DNA from: JBDKGV01 sp039798005
GTDB taxonomy: Bacteria; Fibrobacterota; Fibrobacteria; UBA5070
Assembly: GCA_039798005.1 (NCBI GenBank)
Contig: JBDKGV010000136.1
Location: 1 to 9,105, forward strand
DNA: 9,105 bases
Direction: 5' to 3'
Part shown: positions 6,919-9,105 of the stretch, piece by piece
How positions within the stretch are numbered: the stretch's first letter is position 1
Layout of the letters: every line of letters begins with the position of its first letter
The notes under the pieces: model-generated
Database searches by the model: none
The model's input: only the letters and a program-made list of their open reading frames with translations
Told to the model about the DNA's origin: nothing
Made by a program: the position numbers and the translations under genes

Positions 6919-7171
6919 ATCTGGAGACAAGATCGTGGATGTGCGGTTTGAGGAAGACCGCTTGGTTGTCGATTTCCTTGATGGCCACACCTTGGCCGTA
7001 CCCGTGGCTTGGTACCCCGCACTCCTGCATGCACATCCACAAGAACGGGCCAACTGGGAGCTCTCCGCGGCCGGGTTTGGAATCCACTGGCCGGATCTCG
7101 ATGAGGATCTTTCCGCACCCGGCCTTTTGGCCGGCTTGCCATCGGTCCACAAGCGCTCCATCGCCGCCTGA
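6899..7171 (+). CDS. DUF2442 domain-containing protein
   Basis: Small cytoplasmic protein of 90 residues; function unknown. The family is recognised from VDVRFEEDRLVVDFLDGHTLAVPVAWYPALLHAHPQERANWELSAAGFGIHWPDLDEDLSAPGLLAG, which has the DUF2442 hallmarks: DG-x-x-x-x-x-PL/V followed by WYP-x-LL, QRANW, and GIHWPDLDEDL. It is a full-length member. Genes of this family are often next to DUF4160 genes, sometimes discussed as toxin-antitoxin-like pairs; here the DUF4160 partner seems reduced to a C-terminal stub that overlaps this start. The codons here look less C/G-ended than in the genes on either side, which hints at separate acquisition, judged by eye only. It is followed by the convergent ilv terminator. 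There is no visible link to the transporter operon upstream. Confidence 0.85.
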   Translation: MTSSMPKSGDKIVDVRFEEDRLVVDFLDGHTLAVPVAWYPALLHAHPQERANWELSAAGFGIHWPDLDEDLSAPGLLAGLPSVHKRSIAA

Positions 7172-7181
7172 ATCCACCACG

Positions 7182-7214
7182 AAAAAGCCCTCGCCCGGGA
7201 ATCCGGTCGAGGGC
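7182..7214 (-). terminator. Intrinsic terminator of the ilvBN operon
   Basis: GCCCTCG at 7187-7193 pairs with CGAGGGC at 7208-7214. After one mismatch, CCGG 7195-7198 pairs with CCGG 7203-7206 around a GAAT loop. On the minus strand the hairpin is followed directly by five T (7186-7182), the standard intrinsic form, 29 bases past the ilvN stop. On the plus strand it is followed only by AATTT, so it would stop transcription from the DUF2442 side less well. Confidence 0.85.
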
Positions 7215-7242
7215 AATTTGGACAGATTCTGTCAGGGACGGA

Positions 7243-7740
7243 TCAGGTGCGCTCGGCGCCCCGGGCCATCAGGATCTTGCCCGTGCGCACCAGCTCCACG
7301 ATGCCCAGCGGCTTCAGGAGCCCCAGCACCGCGTCGAGCTTCTCGCTGCCGCCCGCGAACTGCAGGATCAGGGAGTCGGCACCGAAGTCCACCGTCTGGC
7401 CGCGGAAGTGCTCGCAGATCTGCAGGACCTGGGTGCGCTCGTTGGCGTTGCAGCGCACCTTCACCAGGGCGAGCTCCTTCTCGATCACCGTCTCGCCGGT
7501 GTGGTCGATCGCCTGCACCACGTCCACCAGCTTTGAAAGCTGGTGCACGATCTGGTCCAAGGTCTCCAAGTCGCCGGAGCAGGTGATGGTCATGCGCGAG
7601 AAGTCGGTGTCGGTCACCGCGCTCACGACCAGGCTCTCGATGTTGTAGCTGCGCCGCGCGAACACGAGCGACACGCGCACCAGCACGCCGGGCTTGTTGC
7701 GCACCAAGAGCGAGATGGTATGGCTGAGTGAGTTTTTCAT
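7243..7740 (-). CDS. ilvN: Acetolactate synthase small (regulatory) subunit
   Basis: Regulatory subunit of acetolactate (acetohydroxyacid) synthase, the first common step of valine, leucine and isoleucine synthesis; it activates the catalytic subunit and usually carries feedback inhibition by valine. It has 165 residues, a normal length. An N-terminal ACT domain (about 4-76) begins HTISLLVRNKPGVLVRVSLVFARRSYNIESL, and the C-terminal small-subunit domain covers about 84-157 (ELALVKVRCNANERTQVLQICEHFRGQTVDFGADSLILQFAGGSEKLDAVLGLLKPLGIVELVRTGKI). Gly18 and Asn33 align by eye with the E. coli IlvH residues Gly14 and Asn29 of the valine site, so feedback control is plausible. It starts at ATG 7740 with GGGGAG (7752-7747) six bases ahead, overlaps the ilvB stop by one base (TGATG), and ends before an intrinsic terminator. 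The symbol ilvH would serve equally well. Confidence 0.95.
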   Translation of the reverse strand: MKNSLSHTISLLVRNKPGVLVRVSLVFARRSYNIESLVVSAVTDTDFSRMTITCSGDLETLDQIVHQLSKLVDVVQAIDHTGETVIEKELALVKVRCNANERTQVLQICEHFRGQTVDFGADSLILQFAGGSEKLDAVLGLLKPLGIVELVRTGKILMARGAERT

Positions 7741-9105
7741 CAGGTGCTCCCCGTGGGCTTGGCCATCTTCTGCTTGGGCTTCTCGATGATCATCGACGAG
7801 TACGGCGCACCGGCCGGGATCATCGGGAAGACGTTGTCCTCCTGCACCACTTCGGCGTCGATCAGGCAAGGGCCGTCCATGTACTCGTTGGCGGCCTTGA
7901 GGATGCGGCGCACGTCCCCACCACGACGGATGCGGAACGCCTTCACGCCGTAGGCTTCGGCCAACTTCACGAAGTCGGGCGAGCCCTCCATCGTCACACC
8001 GGAGTAGCGGTTGTCGAAGAACAGTTCCTGCCACTGGCGCACCATGCCCAGGTAGCGGTTGTTGATGATCAGGATCTTGACCGGCACCTTCTGAAGCACG
8101 GCCGTGGAAAGCTCGCACAGCGTCATCTGGAAGCCGCCGTCGCCCACGATCGCCCACACGGGCTTGCCGGGATTGCCGATGCTTGCACCGATGGCCGCGG
8201 GAAAGCCGTAGCCCATGGTGCCCGCGCCGCCTGAGGAGAGCCACGAGCGGTTGAACGTGCTGCGGCAGAACTGCGCCGCCCACATCTGGTGCTGGCCCAC
8301 GTCGGTCGTGAGAATGGCCTTGCCGCGCGTGAGACGGTCGAGCTCCTCCAACACGTGCTGGGCGCGCAGGCCGCCCTGTTTCGGGTACTTGAGCGGATAC
8401 TGCTTGCGCCAAGCCTGGCACTGCTTCACCCACTCGGCCGTGTCGAGCTTGGCCACGAAGGGCAGCAGTTCCTCGATCACGGTGCGGGCGTCGCCGCACA
8501 CGAAGAGGTCGGGCTGGATGATCTTGGCGTTTTCAGTGGGATCGATGTCGATGTGGATCTTCACCGCGTCGGCGCAGAACTCCGAGACCTTGCCCACGAT
8601 GCGGTCGTCCCAGCGGGCACCGATCGAAAGGATCAGATCGCAGTTCATCACGGCCTTGTTGGCGTAGGCCGTCCCGTGCATCCCGAGCATTCCCAGGTGC
8701 AAGGTGTGGTCCTCGGGCACGGCGCCCTTGCCCAAAAGCGAGTTCACCACCGGCGCATTGAGCTTTTCCGCCAGGCGCAGGATGGCGCTGCCGGCTCCGG
8801 AGATCACCGCGCCTTGGCCCACGTACAGGACCGGCTTGCGGGCACGGGACAGGAGCTGCGCCAAGAGCTTCAGGTCTGCGGTCTCCGGGTCGGAAGGCAG
8901 TTCGTAACCCGGCAGATCCACATCCGACACGTACTTCGCGGTGCAAGGCGCCGCGGTGATGTCCTTGGGCAGATCAATGAGCACCGGACCGGGACGACCG
9001 GTCATGGAGATGTGGAACGCCTCGCGCATGATGCGCGGCACGTCGTTCGGGTCCTTGACCAAGTAGCTGTGCTTCACGATCGGATAGGTGATGCCGGTCA
9101 CGTCG
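7740..9105 (-). CDS. ilvB: Acetolactate synthase large (catalytic) subunit, N-terminus outside window
   Basis: Thiamine-diphosphate enzyme that condenses two pyruvates to acetolactate, or pyruvate with 2-oxobutyrate to acetohydroxybutyrate. The visible 454 residues start at DVTGITYPIVKHSYLV, which lies roughly 115-120 residues into a typical enzyme of about 570. The catalytic Glu of the N-terminal domain is therefore not seen. Present are the central domain (RKPVLYVGQGAVISGAGSA, then LGMLGMHGTAYANKAV), DVGQHQMWAAQF, the SSGGAGTMGYGFPAAIGA stretch, and the thiamine-diphosphate/magnesium motif from GDGG (visible residues 321-324) to NN (348-349), followed by RYLGMVRQWQELFF. The ending MIIEKPKQKMAKPTGST is ordinary. 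It overlaps ilvN by one base. The ilvN partner and the VKHSYLV/GQHQMWAAQ sequences mark it as the biosynthetic enzyme, not a catabolic AlsS. Any leader attenuator would be beyond the right edge. Confidence 0.96.
   Translation of the reverse strand, partial: DVTGITYPIVKHSYLVKDPNDVPRIMREAFHISMTGRPGPVLIDLPKDITAAPCTAKYVSDVDLPGYELPSDPETADLKLLAQLLSRARKPVLYVGQGAVISGAGSAILRLAEKLNAPVVNSLLGKGAVPEDHTLHLGMLGMHGTAYANKAVMNCDLILSIGARWDDRIVGKVSEFCADAVKIHIDIDPTENAKIIQPDLFVCGDARTVIEELLPFVAKLDTAEWVKQCQAWRKQYPLKYPKQGGLRAQHVLEELDRLTRGKAILTTDVGQHQMWAAQFCRSTFNRSWLSSGGAGTMGYGFPAAIGASIGNPGKPVWAIVGDGGFQMTLCELSTAVLQKVPVKILIINNRYLGMVRQWQELFFDNRYSGVTMEGSPDFVKLAEAYGVKAFRIRRGGDVRRILKAANEYMDGPCLIDAEVVQEDNVFPMIPAGAPYSSMIIEKPKQKMAKPTGST

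Noticed and set aside
7247..8234. Plus-strand open frames opposite ilvN and ilvB
   Set aside because: Antisense shadows of two unmistakable metabolic genes.

Overview
The window is GC-rich, densely coded DNA from a Gram-negative bacterium. The evidence for an outer membrane is a secreted LolA-like protein and an outer-membrane beta-barrel-like protein ending in Phe. Several starts are GTG and genes are packed with 1-4 base overlaps. I cannot name the phylum from the sequence alone. No tRNA, rRNA, CRISPR array, integrase or insertion sequence was seen.

Left edge (1-556, minus strand): the N-terminal 185 residues of an integral-membrane acyltransferase of the OafA/AT3 family, cut by the window edge. 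It is divergent from the next operon across about 127 bases (557-683) that should hold promoters for both sides.

Centre (684-6839, plus strand): a five-gene operon-like run. It holds a LolD/MacB-type ABC ATPase, two FtsX/LolCE-type permeases, a periplasmic LolA-like protein and an outer-membrane beta-barrel-like protein. The first four genes are tightly packed (4-base overlap, 1-base gap, 10-base gap). The last is separated by 107 bases of GC-rich, repeat-like DNA with a perfect 9-bp inverted repeat next to the start codon. By gene content it resembles a Lol-like route for moving a lipid, lipoprotein or other hydrophobic cargo from inner to outer membrane; the cargo is unknown.

Just after it (6840-7171, plus strand) sits a DUF2442 gene. 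Its start overlaps the last codons of what reads as the C-terminus of a DUF4160 protein. DUF4160 and DUF2442 genes are commonly adjacent. Here the DUF4160 gene has lost its front part, and the remnant abuts the stop codon of the beta-barrel gene, suggesting an old deletion or recombination junction.

Right edge (7243-9105, minus strand): ilvN and the C-terminal four fifths of ilvB, encoding the small and large subunits of acetolactate synthase (branched-chain amino acid synthesis). They overlap by one base and converge on the DUF2442 gene. A hairpin at 7187-7214 lies between, with a T-run on the ilv side, as expected of an intrinsic terminator for the ilv operon.

The most notable points are the Lol-like five-gene module, the repeat-like hairpin that could mask the ribosome binding site of its outer-membrane gene, the decayed DUF4160 partner, and an apparent internal duplication in the second permease.
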